Shown here in pieces: positions 10,139-22,053 of a stretch of DNA of 64,000 bases. Every line of letters begins with the position of its first letter. Within the stretch, counting starts at the first letter, position 1. The stretch spans positions 4,402,001 to 4,466,000 of the forward strand of contig JAWNGF010000001.1 in assembly GCA_037039685.1 (NCBI GenBank). The letters run 5' to 3'. The stretch is from Ceratobasidium sp. AG-K. Lineage: Eukaryota > Basidiomycota > Agaricomycetes > Cantharellales > Ceratobasidiaceae. Below the pieces are notes generated by a model. The model made no database searches and was not told the DNA's origin. It saw only the letters and a list, made by a program, of their open reading frames with translations. The translations under genes were made by a program, and so were the position numbers.

Positions 10139-13100
10139 ATGGAGGCGCGTACGTCAACAGACCATGGTAGATACATTTTTTATATGTCTTCGGTATATTA
10201 CTAAACACGCTTTTTTAGAAGCAGCGCCGCTGCTTGTGGGGTCTGAACAAGGCGATGAAGTCAATCCTAAGCCCTCGTTATGGGCTCGTTTCTCGCGTGG
10301 AATGCACGAGCCCGCGTCTGTTTTATCGACGTTCTTGCTAATTCTCTGTCTTATACTTCTCATCCTGTCGTCGGTTTTTGCCGGCCTCTTTGCCGGATCC
10401 CAGCAGCGTCTCAAGGAGTTGGAGCCAAGTGAGCCGACTACGGTGACCACCACCTCAATTGTAACCGAGACTCGTGTCGAGACCACGACTGTTTCCGGCC
10501 CAACGACTACCACTACAGTTCAGCTTCCACCGGCTCCAGTCCCGACTAGTAGTCCTTTGCCGTGCTTGACTCCCGAGTGCATTCTCGTTGCCTCCTCCAT
10601 TATCAGCTCTCTCGATACTTCCCAGGACCCGTGCGACAGTTTCTACAACTACGCCAGTAAGTTTACATCATTTTGCTTCATAATAGGTGTCTTAACCGCC
10701 CGTTTCAAGATGGTGGCTGGCTTGCGAGCCACCCACTTCCGATTGACAAACCAATTTACGGGCAGTTTAACGACCTTGCTGCCAACAATAAGGTATTTGA
10801 TTCCACAATACAGATGAGTTGGTGTCTGACGAGTCTTTGCAGAGAGTTATTCAATCGATATTGGAACTTCCGCTACCAAAGAATCCTCGGTCGGCTGATG
10901 CCCGTACACTCACCAAGCTAAAAGTAGGCATATTTATTGCACGACTGGTGTGGAATTAACGTCTATATTAGGACCTCTATCAATCTTGCGTTAACGAGCC
11001 GTTGTTGGACAAGATCGGCGCTACGCCATTGCTAGAAGTTGTCAAGACGATTAGACACCTGTTGAACGAGGACTTGAAATCGCCCATTTACAAGGGTCCG
11101 GGACGCAAGTACAGTGTCCCACCCGCGGACGGCGAAGAAGAGGAGGAACCTCGCAAGGTCTCTGTGGAAGGCTTGACGGCCGCAGTCGCCTACCTTCACT
11201 CCCGTAGTGTTGACGTGTTATTCGGTTTTGGAATTGACGGCGACGCCGGTCTTGATCCGGATCTGATGACCTTGCAGTTCAGCCAAGGTGGCACCGGTTT
11301 GCCTTCTAAAGTACGTCAATTACTCGTGTTCCGGGACGGATCTAATGGCGGCTTCAGGAGTACTACGATGACGAGGATGTTGTGAAAGCATATACCGAGG
11401 CCATTTACGAAATTCTCTTGGCCATAGACGAAGAATCTTCGGACAAGCATGTAGGCCTAACAGCAATATGTTTGTGGTCCGATCATTAACTTATCTTGCC
11501 AGGTTCGCTGGTACACCAAGCCTGCACAATGGATGAGGGGTGTAATTTCTCGTGCTTGGAGCTTATCCACCGGAAACTCTCTAGAGCAGAACCCTCTGGA
11601 ATCTGTTTGGCCTCCTTGGCCGTGGCCCCCATGGGTATGCAGTTTATTTCTACTGTAGTCAATCAGCGTCTCACCTTGACTTGCAGACCGATCCCAAGCA
11701 CGGCGACGAAAAGCCTGCGGAGCGTGCAGAAAGGCTCTCGAAGAGTGTTGTCAAGTTTGAGACGCGTCTTGCGGAAGCTGGATTGGACCTGTAAGGTGCA
11801 CTTCATATCGACGTTACTTTTGCTGACACCCAGAATCAGGGATATCCTTTATGGCCAACCTTTCGAAACGTACAATCCCATGAACCTGACAGACTTTGAG
11901 GCGGCCCTACCTGCGATCGACTTCCCCGCCTACTTCTCGACTTTCACCCCTCGCTCCTTCCCTTCACGACTTATTGCATCTTACCCTGCATACGCTTCGT
12001 CCCTAAACGATATTGTTAATTCGACTGCTTACGATGTCATCGAGGCATATCTCGTTTCACGCGCCTCCCTCGAGCTCGGGTCGCACCTTGGTACCTCCAC
12101 TCGGGTTTGGAAAGCAGTGAGAGGCTTGCAGGAAACCCTCCAGGGACTTAAGAAAGGCGTGGTGGGCGACCGAGGTGAATACTGTCTAGGAAAAGTCGAA
12201 GAGGCACTTGGTTTTGCGGCAGGACGATTCTTCGTGCAAGAGGCGTTCTCGGGTGACGCCCGAGAGAAGTCTGAGAGCGTGATTAAAAGTGAGCCTCTGT
12301 CCGATTATTTGCTAGGATCCTTACTGAACTGGCTGCGTGTAGATGTTATCAGCGCTTTCCAGGATTCGCTAGGAGCTGTGAAGTGGATGGACAAGGAGTC
12401 TTCTGAGGCTGCGTATGAGAAGGTGCGCTCTTCCGAATACACTTTCCCGCTTCTATGTGACCGAGACCCATCGTCTAGGCGAGGAAAATTCGTATCAAAG
12501 TTGGGTACCCAACCTCACCCAACACCACATCCGACGCGTCCATCGCCCAATACTATGGTGCGTTCAAGATCAGCAACGAAGAATTTTTCGAGAACATGTT
12601 GTCTGCTCGTGCTACCGAAAATTTCCGTGCCTGGCTTCAACTTGGTCGACGCCGTGATTTAGGAACATGGGAAATGATCCCCAGCGAGGTTAACGCATAT
12701 TTCAACCCGCCTGAAAACTCGTTGGTCTTCCCCGCCGGAATCTTACAACCTCCCTTCTTTGGAAAGGACTGGCCATTGTATCTGCAATACGGTGCTTTTG
12801 GCGCAGTGGCAGCGCACGAACTCACGGTAAGCAGGTTTCAACGTTGATATTGGAGAGCAGTTGACGAATAAATGTTGTAGCACGCATTTGATTCTTCTGG
12901 TCGCTTGTATAACCAAGACGGGAAACTCGAAGAATGGTGGACAAACAAGACCAGCGAGCAGTTCGATGAGCACGCCGCGTGCTATTCGAAGCAATATTCT
13001 GGTGGGTCTTTTTTTTCGGCTACCACTACATACATTGCCTGACCTTGCAACAGAGTATACCGTTGATGATGCCAAGGGCGGAAAAGTTCATCTTAACGTG

Positions 13101-13543
13101 TGTTGAACTGATGTAGTCTTTTGCCTATGGAACTAACCAATTGATCTATAGGGCAACCTTACTCTCGGAGAGAACCTTGCCGATAGCGGTGTGATTCAAG
13201 CGTACAGGGCCTGGAAGTCTGCCTCGACTACCGACCTAGACTTTGCCCTTCCTGGCTTGAACTACACCCATGAGCAACTGTTTTGGATTTCTTTTGGAAG
13301 AATTTGGGCGACTAAAGTCAAGCCTGCCTTTGCTGTAAGTGCTTTCGATGCCAACACCCAAGTTCCGTCTTGTTGACATGATAACGCTCCGTGTAGGTCC
13401 AACGCGCCCGGACGGATCCACATTCCCCGGGTCAATATCGCGTCGATGGTACCTTGTCCAACATTCCCGCTTTTGCAGAAGCGTTTGGTTGCAAGAAGCA
13501 CACCAAGATGAACCCAGAGAAACGGTGCACGCTTTGGCAGTAG
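10139..13543 (+). CDS. M13 family zinc metallopeptidase (neprilysin/ECE-like), type II membrane protein
   Basis: The first exon (10139-10166) splices to 10219 to give MEARTSTDHEAAPLL. A signal-anchor helix follows (VLSTFLLILCLILLILSSVF), then a Thr/Ser-rich stalk and the M13 ectodomain from CLTPECILVASSIISSLDTSQDPCDSFYNYA. The active site is AAHELTHAFD, an HExxH zinc site, with the second zinc ligand in GENLADSG. Upstream are the family's NSLVFPAGILQPPFF block and ARKIRIKVGYP. The C-terminus CTLWQ resembles the CxxW ending of M13 enzymes. An intron falls inside the HELTH motif, between HELT and H (donor after 12824). I checked the splice frames across most exons and found no break. The likely job is cleavage of peptides at the cell surface; the substrate is unknown. 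Confidence 0.9.
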
Positions 13544-13656
13544 TGGCAGACACCACTGTGTAGTTGAGGAGACAACTCTATCTATTTAGCGGACTCAGCA
13601 TGTAATCTAGCAAGCAATACTATTGATGCCTGCGAGTTAAATCATGTGGCAAGTGC

Positions 13657-15283
13657 CTACATCGTGATCGGCGCCCCTATCGGACACGGAACCCAGCTTG
13701 ACTGTGGAATCTGATACCACCCAGAAGGAAGTTGCCCGCCCTCATCTGAAGACGTTGTTGCCAGGTTAGAAGAGCCTTGAGAGGTTTGGGGTTGAGCTTT
13801 GAGTGATAAGCTTTGTCTCAGCTGTTCCTGCCTGCTTTCGAGTTCTTTCATAGAGTCTGGCCCCCAAGTCGCCTAACGCACAAAGCCATGACGATATAAA
13901 ACAACCTCTGACGGCGTGTCACTCACCGGCGGCTTCGTCTTCGTTGCTGACAAGAGTGTAGCAACCGATGATTTGAGAGTATTATCCTCTGATACAAGTG
14001 AGTCCACCAGGCTCCGCATACTTATTGCAACTTAACTATTAGCCTTGGTAGCCCAGGGAGTTTCGAGTACTTACATTGAGTTGCCGCCCTCCGGACCGGC
14101 ACCACTCAGTATATTCCTAACGCATTCTGTCCTCAATGTTGGATCCTCCGAGGTATCCGCCACCCAGAGCGTCCAGGAAGCAATGGTCGTCACGAAGGTC
14201 GGGTCGCTTTTGATAGCGTCGTCGTCAGCGACAATTATAACCATCCTAGCCAAGAGCTCTTCGAGAAAATATTCGTTTTGTTGATCTAAATGCTGAATTA
14301 GAGGTGCCCATATGTCCCGATTGGGTGGGTGACCGAGGGGTTGACTTGATGGCGCACGTTTACTACATTGATCCTTGTTTAATTGACATAGGAAATATTC
14401 TGAACGCTCCTCGACTTACCTTTTAGACAACGGCACTAACCCGTTCCGCTCGCATAATCTTTCACAGAACTTTTGAGTTGCAAACTTGAGCTTTTGGGTG
14501 GTAATGTTAGACTCGGAGCTTTGGATGGACAGGTCCACGGCGTAAAGCGTCGATACATCCGCGATCCACGCCGAAAATCCTCTCATGAGTCTATCCATAT
14601 CTGTCTTGCTCCGTCCCTGAAGTGATGCATCCCGAAGACAGGCTTTCGTGAGCGACTTGTATTCGGACAACAGCGGGTCCAGGGACGGTATCTCGATATC
14701 TTCGAGAGCGGACACACTTGGAGGTGAAAGGGTAGGTAAAAAGTAGCGGTTTAATAACCATTGCATGGACTAGGAAGATCAGCTGCGCACTTGTTTTCTC
14801 GGTGAAGCTGGGCTGACCTGGTTCGTGGCTTCTCTCAATACCTCCAACGACGGAAGATCTTCGTGAGTGGACCGGTGGCGAAGTTCCACTATCCAAGCGG
14901 GAAGGCCGATCTGCGCAGCTAAGCTGTAAATGGGCCGAGCAAATACACCTTGCTGGAGAGGATCTACAAGACCATTTACGAATCGGATGACGGCGAGTGC
15001 ATAGACTTGGCATAAGGCTAAGGCTGAGGTGTTGTTCGAGTCCAATAGGATGGCGTTGAGAAAGTACAAGACGGACTCGAGTGCGTGTGGCAAAGGGGTA
15101 TTTACTTGCCAAGCGCAAAGCTATGTATAATGTAAGTTTGTGTCGGGACACCACAGTTTCTTAGCATACCCTGTTTTTGGCCAGAGTCTTGCGAGCTGTG
15201 TCGGTTTCGTCAGAGTATATCCACGTACAGAGCATATCTAGTTCGGCCAGTGTCGCCCAAGGAACTCTCTTAGGCATAGACAT
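13657..15283 (-). CDS. LAS1: Las1 family pre-rRNA processing endoribonuclease
   Basis: Las1, with Grc3, cuts ITS2 of pre-rRNA in 60S maturation. The start (15283) reads MSMPKRVPWATLAELDMLCTWIY, which continues with LCAWQVNTPLPHALESV in the next exon. The HEPN nuclease motif is clear in LPAWIVELRHRSTHEDLPSLEVLREAT: RHRSTH fits R-x-x-x-x-H and LPS.. is the family's follow-on. A following exon begins SMQWLLNRYFLP, as in Las1 (W-L at this point). The C-terminus carries GWYQIPQSSWVPCPIGAPI, matching the conserved Las1 tail. The gene is convergent with the M13 gene (113 bp apart) and divergent from the gene at 15555. Confidence 0.88.
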
Positions 15284-15554
15284 GTTGACTGAAGCTCTTT
15301 GTATCGTTAAATTTTCATTGGTGAAGCAAGCGAAGTAACATGTTAGATACCTCAGTTGTGATAGGATGGTAGGGTCGCCGCGACGGAGACTTTTGGAATC
15401 AAATTGCACAGGCAGTCACATGACGTGACCTCACCTGATAAGATTAGATCGAGCAGCCAAACGCCCCTGATATTTTTTCCCGAACAACACGCCAGCGAGT
15501 CGACCTCGATACTCTTCCACCAACCCTCCCCTCGTGGGCTGCAACTCACCTAAA
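15284..15554. promoter_or_regulatory. divergent promoter region, LAS1 / gene at 15555
   Basis: A 271-bp gap between two start codons pointing away from each other. It must hold both core promoters; no TATA box is obvious. Confidence 0.45.
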
Positions 15555-16659
15555 ATGTCGGCGACGACGTCATATACCACGAGTCCAGTGCTGCCACGAG
15601 GTTCAAAAGTTGCCGAGCGTGACGAGTGAGTAAAGAAATTGCAGTGGGTACTGTTGGAGGCTTAAATATTCTTCAATAGCTATGTCACTGTCGTCACCGA
15701 CGTTAAAGGCAACATGTTAGAAGTTCCAAAATGGGAATATACCCGGTGAGTTGCTCTCTCGGCTCCATACCTTGTCGTGAGCCTAAACGTGCGTTTACCA
15801 ACTAGGTTTCTTGAAATCGAGACCCGAAAGCGCGATCGCACCCTGAGCAAGGATGCACGCCAAGCTGCCCGTTCTCTAGCTGAAATAATCCTCAACCGGT
15901 GTGTGTCAGCAACCTTGTGCTCATATGAATGACAGCTCAGACTCACTTGTGTCAGTTGGTGTGAACGAAGAAAAGGCAGTAAGCGGCACGGTTTCAGCTC
16001 TGTTGAGCCAGACTAACAAATCTGTCAGAAGCTGAAAAAACCAGGCCCAGCCGCAAAAGAAGCGCTTGTGAAATGCTCAACGAGTCAATAGACATGTCTT
16101 CGCCCGCGTCTAGCCAGAGTGATCTACCAGGCGACATGGGTGCGTCATTTACATACACCCGTGACCAATTCACTTGTTAAACTTCGTTCACTCCAGGTCC
16201 ATTACCTAAAACACCCAAAACACGCCTTCGTGAGTAATACGACTCGCCCCTTCTCGCCGCAGTTTGGTTCTTATCGTATACTCGATCACAGGACGAGGCA
16301 CAATCGTGTCTTCCCGGGCCGGGTTCCATACTGTAGTCGTTGACTCGTCCAACAATACTCTTGAGATTCCCGAGGATGAGTTCAACAAATGGTACTCTCT
16401 CTATGAACGAAAAACGGACGTCGAGTCGAGCGTAGACACCCGCTTGGCTAACAGAGCTCGTGCGAAAAACATGATGGACAACTGGTGTAAAAGGCGAAAA
16501 CGCACGAAAAAAATTCACGGATCTTGTTCCGGCGAGGCTCCCGTGGATGACGATGGCTATGCAGGTGTGTGGATTTTATATATTCTATCGGACACTGTTA
16601 CTCAATGCTTGACCCCTTCAGCCGCGATGGCATTAATGGGTTTATCTTATGTTTCGTAA
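15555..16659 (+). CDS. orphan basic protein, unknown function
   Basis: Exons join well by phase. MSATTSYTTSPVLPRGSKVAERDD runs into YVTVVTDVKGNMLEVPKWEYTR, FLEIETRKRDRTLSKDARQAARSLAEIILNR, RWCERRKGSKRH and EAEKTRPSRKRSACEMLNESIDM, and later into GTIVSSRAGFHTVVVDSSNNTLEIPEDEFNKWYSLYER. There is no signal peptide or membrane helix. Several short Lys/Arg clusters (RKKGSKR-like, KRRKRTKK) look like nuclear localisation signals. I do not recognise a domain. Two short segments, NMLEVPKWEY and NTLEIPEDEFNKWY, resemble each other and may be an internal repeat of one motif. The last intron call is uncertain, but both options end at 16659. Confidence 0.6.
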
Positions 16660-17195
16660 TTGGTTGTAGGTCTTGTACTGTATACCATGTTTTGCCTTCG
16701 TGCGTCGCTGCGCATTTTACGCCTACACTCGTTTGCACACACTCGTTCCCGATAGACATTATTCCTGTATAGACCGCTCTTCGATATGAATGGCATATTC
16801 ATACCTTACACGTCTTCGAGCCCGATCTTTCGGAGGAAGCAAATAATAGAATATAGGAATGTATAGCATACATGGTGGATACGGTGTTGGGGCTGCAAAG
16901 TCAAGTCCTGTCTACGACAACGAAGCGAAAAGCCAAGCCGCAAAGACAGCACTCCGGCTTAATTGAGCACACTTTTCGTCCTCGCGTCGCCAACTATACC
17001 TCTGGTGTTTCAGGAACAAGCGAGAAGTTGCAAGGAGGCACGAGGGCCAACCATTGCGGACGACGAGGTGAGAATTGAATGCGAAGTTTTGTCTGGACCC
17101 TTATTTATCCCTGAGACTGGTGCACGGGCCACCTTCATTTGATTTCATAGAAACTGCATTTATGTACATCTGGATCCATTGCCCGACGAGGAGCA
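16660..17195. other. convergent intergenic region
   Basis: 536 bp between two converging genes. It contains 3' untranslated sequence and short chance frames only; nothing else was recognised. Confidence 0.45.
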
Positions 17196-18418
17196 CTAAG
17201 CACCAATCACGTTCTTGAAGAAAGTGACGCTCGTGCCGTAGACTTCCTAGAAAGGGGTTAGATTATAACTAAAACGGTCAGTAATTGTAGCTTACCTCGT
17301 ATGCTTTTTTGTTGGCAGCATCATCCAGGTTCGCACGAGCGGCAGCCTAGTGTGTTTATCTGATCAGCATACAAGGATATTTTGATGTCTCTAGCTATCA
17401 ATTGTTTTATGAGACTCACCCATCCATGGTGCATGTCGGAGTACACCTTGTAGACATTCTTGGATGCGAAGGGTTTGGTCGAAATAGTTTCAACGATTTT
17501 ATCGAACTAAGCGCTAGTTAGGAGAATCATACTGTGAATTCTAGACACTTAGCGCACCACATCCATGGGCTCATCTTTGGACGGAAAAATGGCAATGGGG
17601 ACCTTCAAGCCCTCGGCATCCTTGACATCGAGCATCCTATGGATAGCACACTGTCAGTAGTTACAGCCACTGTCGGGACACACCACTCACGCTGGGTGGA
17701 TCGCAACGGCGGCATCGATCTTGTCGGTAGTTGCTGCAACAGTCGCTAGTTTTGCACCCTATTCCCCAAGATGTTAGGCAATCAAACCAAGGTGGCACAC
17801 AGGAATTGAGCGCGAACCCAGCAGAATCCAACAACGCCGACAAACTTAGCACCGTCCTTGCGTAGTTGGTCGGCTGTTTCGGTCAACTGAGGAAGGCGCT
17901 CAGAAAGGTTGGCAGTTGTTCCGAAGAAGGCTTGGAGCCCCTTTCCTTCCTCTTCATTGCGAGGCGGGAATTTGTCGTTGTCCCATGGCTTGCCATCAAA
18001 GAAATCGGGGTAGACAACAAGGGCGTCGAGTCTGATGCGATATCAAGCCACCATTTATCCAAATGGGACGGAAACTTACGTCTCGGCAAGGATATCGGCT
18101 CCTTGTTGAGTTTGTGGCCAGTATCCGAAGATGTCGTATACTCCGATAATAGCCTTGCCTGTGTGAAATGCCCGTCAATCATATGCATATACTCACACGA
18201 ATCACTGACCAGTTCCGGGCTTTCCGACGACATAAGCCTTCTTGAATGGGCCATATGGTTTGAATTCTCCCTGGTGTCAATACATGAATTAGAGGACGAT
18301 GTACTCCTAGCCTCGGCAAGCCACTGCAAGTACCTTTTCGTTGTATTGATCCTTTGGAACAACCGTAGGGATAGAACAGCACGCGGTGTTGGTGTTATGA
18401 ATGGTCATAGTGTTGAGA
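17196..18418 (-). CDS. dienelactone hydrolase family protein
   Basis: The start (18418) reads MTIHNTNTACCSIPTVVPKDQYNEK, and after a splice GEFKPYGPFKKAYVVGK. An alpha/beta-hydrolase core follows: IIGVYDIFGYWPQTQQGADILAET, then LVVYPDFFDGKPW and FVGVVGFCWGAKLATVAA. The Cys in GFCWG is the nucleophile of this family. The acidic residue is probably the Asp in FPSKDEPMD and the His is in MHHGWMAARANL, completing a Cys-Asp-His triad. The protein ends VYGTSVTFFKNVIGA. Many fungal members are uncharacterised cytosolic hydrolases; true dienelactone activity is not shown. A TATA-like TATTTATAA lies about 65 bp upstream on the minus strand. Confidence 0.88.
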
Positions 18419-18480
18419 GGTTGTGTGAACAGATGCAGATGGTTGAGATCGGTGGTTGTTGAAACTGGAGCGCCTCCCAG

Positions 18481-18490
18481 TTATAAATAC
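18481..18490 (-). promoter_or_regulatory. TATA-like box of the dienelactone hydrolase gene
   Basis: On the minus strand TATTTATAA lies 63-72 bp upstream of the ATG at 18418, a plausible core promoter position. Confidence 0.45.
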
Positions 18491-19756
18491 TCCATCGGAG
18501 GCAAGGTGGAGGTATAAGGAAGCGTGACATCACTTTGTCATCTGGAAGAGCCGATTCACCGTGTGAATAATCAAAGCCAGGGCGAGATCTAAGTCATGCC
18601 ATCGGCTGGTAGGTACGGCAAGATCATTGCCATGTTCGTACCCTGGTGTGGCTAACGAGATCTCGAGATACAAATTCAGGCCTAGACTGGAAACCGCGAG
18701 ACGCGTTAACGATCATTGACAGAATACTGTTGACATCAGACAAAGTTTCGAAGTCGAGGCGAGACGCGCAAAGGGCCGTTTAGAGCCTATCTAAGTTACG
18801 GGTATGATCGGACAAATATACAGCCTTCAGCGATGCATCAAATCTCGGGGTAAACGGTGATCTTCAACTAAAAATACCAGTAACTATCATCGTGGGGGAT
18901 GGGGATGGGGGATGGGCGTATTGATAGAGCCCAAATGTCATTTGCGCGTCTCGTCTCGACTTCTGCATCCTGCCTAACGTCAATAATACTCCGTCAACGA
19001 TCATTTATGCGTCTCGCGGTCTCCAGCCGAAGTGCATGGGAATACAAATAAAACGTAACAAACTGCCGTTCCTATGTGACCGTGTCTTTTTGCTCCTACC
19101 CATACTGTATTCGTCCTCTGATATGAGTCGTGTGGGAGGGATTCGGGAACTTCTTTTTCTACCTGGTACATTTCTCGAGTAAAAGAAAACAAGCATACGT
19201 ACCTCTAGGGATAATGCTCATAATTGTTGGCGAGTGAACGCGCATATACTGAGGGTTAGATCGTAACTAACTGGTAAGTGCTTTTTGTTGAACTCTGGAC
19301 CCGGTCATCAGTGAATCAATGAAACCCTCTTCTGGTATTTTTGGTATCTTGGACTGCGCGCACTCAGTGAGACAACGTGTGAGTACTGGCCTCGTTGCTT
19401 CTCGACCTTGACGCGTTGGCGTGGGAGACGATAAACCCGTCAAACAATCACCGTTATGTCAGATTAGGTGGAAAATAACGAGGAATGTCCTAGTTAATCG
19501 GTAAAACGTTGATGTGCCGTTGCTCGTACTCAAATGATGGTCTCGGCGCATGAGCTTGAGGTTTATAAATTTGATTTATGTGTCGAGTGTTTGGGTTAGT
19601 TTGTCTGATAAATTTAGTATTATCGACCCACTCGGTCAGGTGATCAATAACTTTCAGAAACTTGTCCTCGCTCATCCATCCCACTTCCCGATCTACCTAA
19701 TCTAGTACTACGCTCTAAGAGAAATAACATAGGGCTCGTAACGTGAAGGGCTGTTC
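18491..19756. other. divergent intergenic region with a G-quadruplex motif
   Basis: About 1.3 kb between the dienelactone hydrolase and ROK1 starts. No coding pattern was found. It contains a run of four G-tracts at 18894-18916 (G5-AT-G4-AT-G5-AT-G3), a textbook potential G-quadruplex on the plus strand. Confidence 0.5.
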
Positions 19757-21901
19757 ATGGAGGCATTTCGACTCCTGTCCCGTGGGGGAGCGAAATTTGA
19801 CAAGGGCCGTTTTCGGGGTGACATAGGACTCTTTAATGTGAGTGATCTAGCGCCGCCCGATATGCTAGGCTGATACTTATAAGTAGTAAAGGCAGGGAGC
19901 TCCGACAAAAGCACAGACATAAAGCACTCAGAGCAAGATCTTGCCCCGGGACAACTGCCACCAGAATTGGACTTCTTCAAGTATGCCAAAGCTACATCAG
20001 GCGGTTCTACGTCTACCGCAAAGACTCATGAGCCTACCGATGCTATTGAAGACACCAAAGGGGAGTCATCTAGTCGATCACATAAGCGAAAAAGGGAGGA
20101 TGGCGAAGGCAGTAAGTGGCAACATCCCAAACGAGTGACGGCAACAGGTTTCTAACTGAGAAAGTAGCTTCACCGCCCAAGCATCGCGTAAACTCGTCTG
20201 GGGAGAATGTGCCTTCCCCAATCTCGGAGTTCGATGAACTGCCTTTGAGGTACAAGGTTCCGCAAAGACTGTTGCAAAACATCCAAAATTGCGGCTACGA
20301 AACTCCAACCGGTATACAGGCACACGGTATGCCTGTTCTACTTGAGGTTGGTCATGAGGACTTTGCTTGCTCCTAGGTTATTGACCATCACGGTTGTATG
20401 TAGGGAAGGCATCTTATTGCCATCTCACCCACCGGTACCGGAAAGACTATGTCCTACCTACTCCCCATCTTCAGTTTACTCCAAGCCCCTTCATCGTCCA
20501 AATCATCTCCTGAGAGCGTCGGAAAAGGCGTGCGAGCGGTCATCGTTAGTCCTACACGGGAACTGGCCGCACAGATATACAACGAGTGCCTCAAACTCGC
20601 CGAGGGGCGGAAGTGGAGGATTATTCTATATGGGAAGGCGACAGGCGCAACGCTGGCCCAACCCGAGGTGCGGGACAAAGTCGGTAAGTACTCGACGAGT
20701 TGCATAGTGCCGAGTGCCTAACTCTGTCGTAGATATTGTTGTAACGACGCCTTTACGGCTAGTCGATTCATTACAGAAGTCAATGATTACTTTAGACAAG
20801 TAAATCGTGGTTCAGCTATTGTCCAACGAGGTTCTTATTTAAATTGTTTACGTAGTGTCCGATGCTTGGTCCTGGATGAGGCGGATCGCCTGCTGGAGGG
20901 AGAATTCTTTCCTCAGACCGAGGAAATTGTCAAATCCTGTTTGCATCGAGACCTTCAAAAGGCCGTTTTTAGCGCAACGTTGCCAGCAGGCGCCGAGGCA
21001 ATAGCGAATAGTTATCTGGACACTCCGATACGGATTGTGGTTGGATTAAAGTAAGCGCCCAACTGCATGTACTCTAACTCGACTAACCCAGTAATACAGG
21101 GACTCGGCCACGTCTACAGTCAAACAAAAGCTCACATTTGTTGGCTCTGAGTCTGGCAAGTTGCTCACTCTACGCCAACAGCTCGCCGCTGGATTCCATC
21201 CACCGGTGTTGGTATTTGTTCAGTCCCAGGAGCGTGCCACGGAACTGAGCGAGGAACTGCTGTACGACGGGAGAAATGTGGATGTTCTTCATTCGGGCAG
21301 GACAAAAAAGCAACGTGCAGATGCGGCGGAGAGATTCCAGCGTGGCGAGTGTCATATATTGATTGCGACTGAGGTCATGGCTCGAGGAATGGATTTTGCT
21401 GGCGTGCGGTTGGTTATCAATTATGATTTCCCGCAATCGGTGCAGAGTTATATCCATCGGATAGGTATGGTCATGTTTACGCGAATGAGAATTCGATCAC
21501 ATATGCTCCTATTATAGGTCGCACAGGACGCGCTGGGCGAGAAGGAGAAGCTGTGACGTACTTTACTGATGCTGACGCGCCGTACTTGAAAATGTGAGCT
21601 CCGTGAACTTACGGTTTAGGCCTATAATAACACCATTGATACTGCCTAGGATCGCCAACGTATTAAAAGCATCCAATAACCCAGTACCTGAGTGGATGCT
21701 CAAGCTACCAAAGCCTTCCAAGATGAAGCGTCGTGCACTCAAGCGCAAGCCGATCGAGAGAAAAGACGTGGGTATAGTCGCTGGTCGCACAGTAGGCAAG
21801 GAGATGCGATTCGTCGTCGGGACATGATCGCAGCCAGCAAACGACGAAAAATGGAGGCTCAGACAGTCAAGTCTGGTGGTTCCGATGCTGAGGATCCCTA
21901 A
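19757..21901 (+). CDS. ROK1: DEAD-box RNA helicase Rok1/DDX52
   Basis: Rok1 acts in 18S rRNA/40S maturation. Exon 1 (19757-19837) reads MEAFRLLSRGGAKFDKGRF, the family's N-terminal signature, then splices to a PPELDFFKYAK exon. Helicase motifs in order are the Q region PTGIQAHGMPVLLE, SPTGTGKT (motif I), SPTRELAAQ (Ia), VLDEADRLL (II, DEAD), SATLP (III), HSGRTKKQR, IATEVMARGMDF (V) and GRTGRAGREG (VI). The C-terminal VPEWMLKLPKPSK is typical of DDX52. Near 21799-21803 the frame must gain one base, joining GRTVGKE to DAIRRRDMIAASKRRK. Without it the protein stops at 21827 and loses its basic end. The acceptor of exon 2 is uncertain (19925 or 19934). Confidence 0.92.
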
Positions 21902-22053
21902 TTCATCGTGATGTGCATAGTTAGGTGTATTGAGGGAACGAAATTAGAGATTATGACAAGAGCCAATGGGTACGGGTAACGCGCATATGTGTGAGGAAAT
22001 GCATGTATGGATCAGAGGAGTGCAAATTGGTGAAAAAATATGTCTAGTGGAAA

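Noticed and set aside
18894..18916. G-rich run as a telomere-like or microsatellite array
   Set aside because: It is too short and not a repeat of one unit; it is better described as a G-quadruplex motif.
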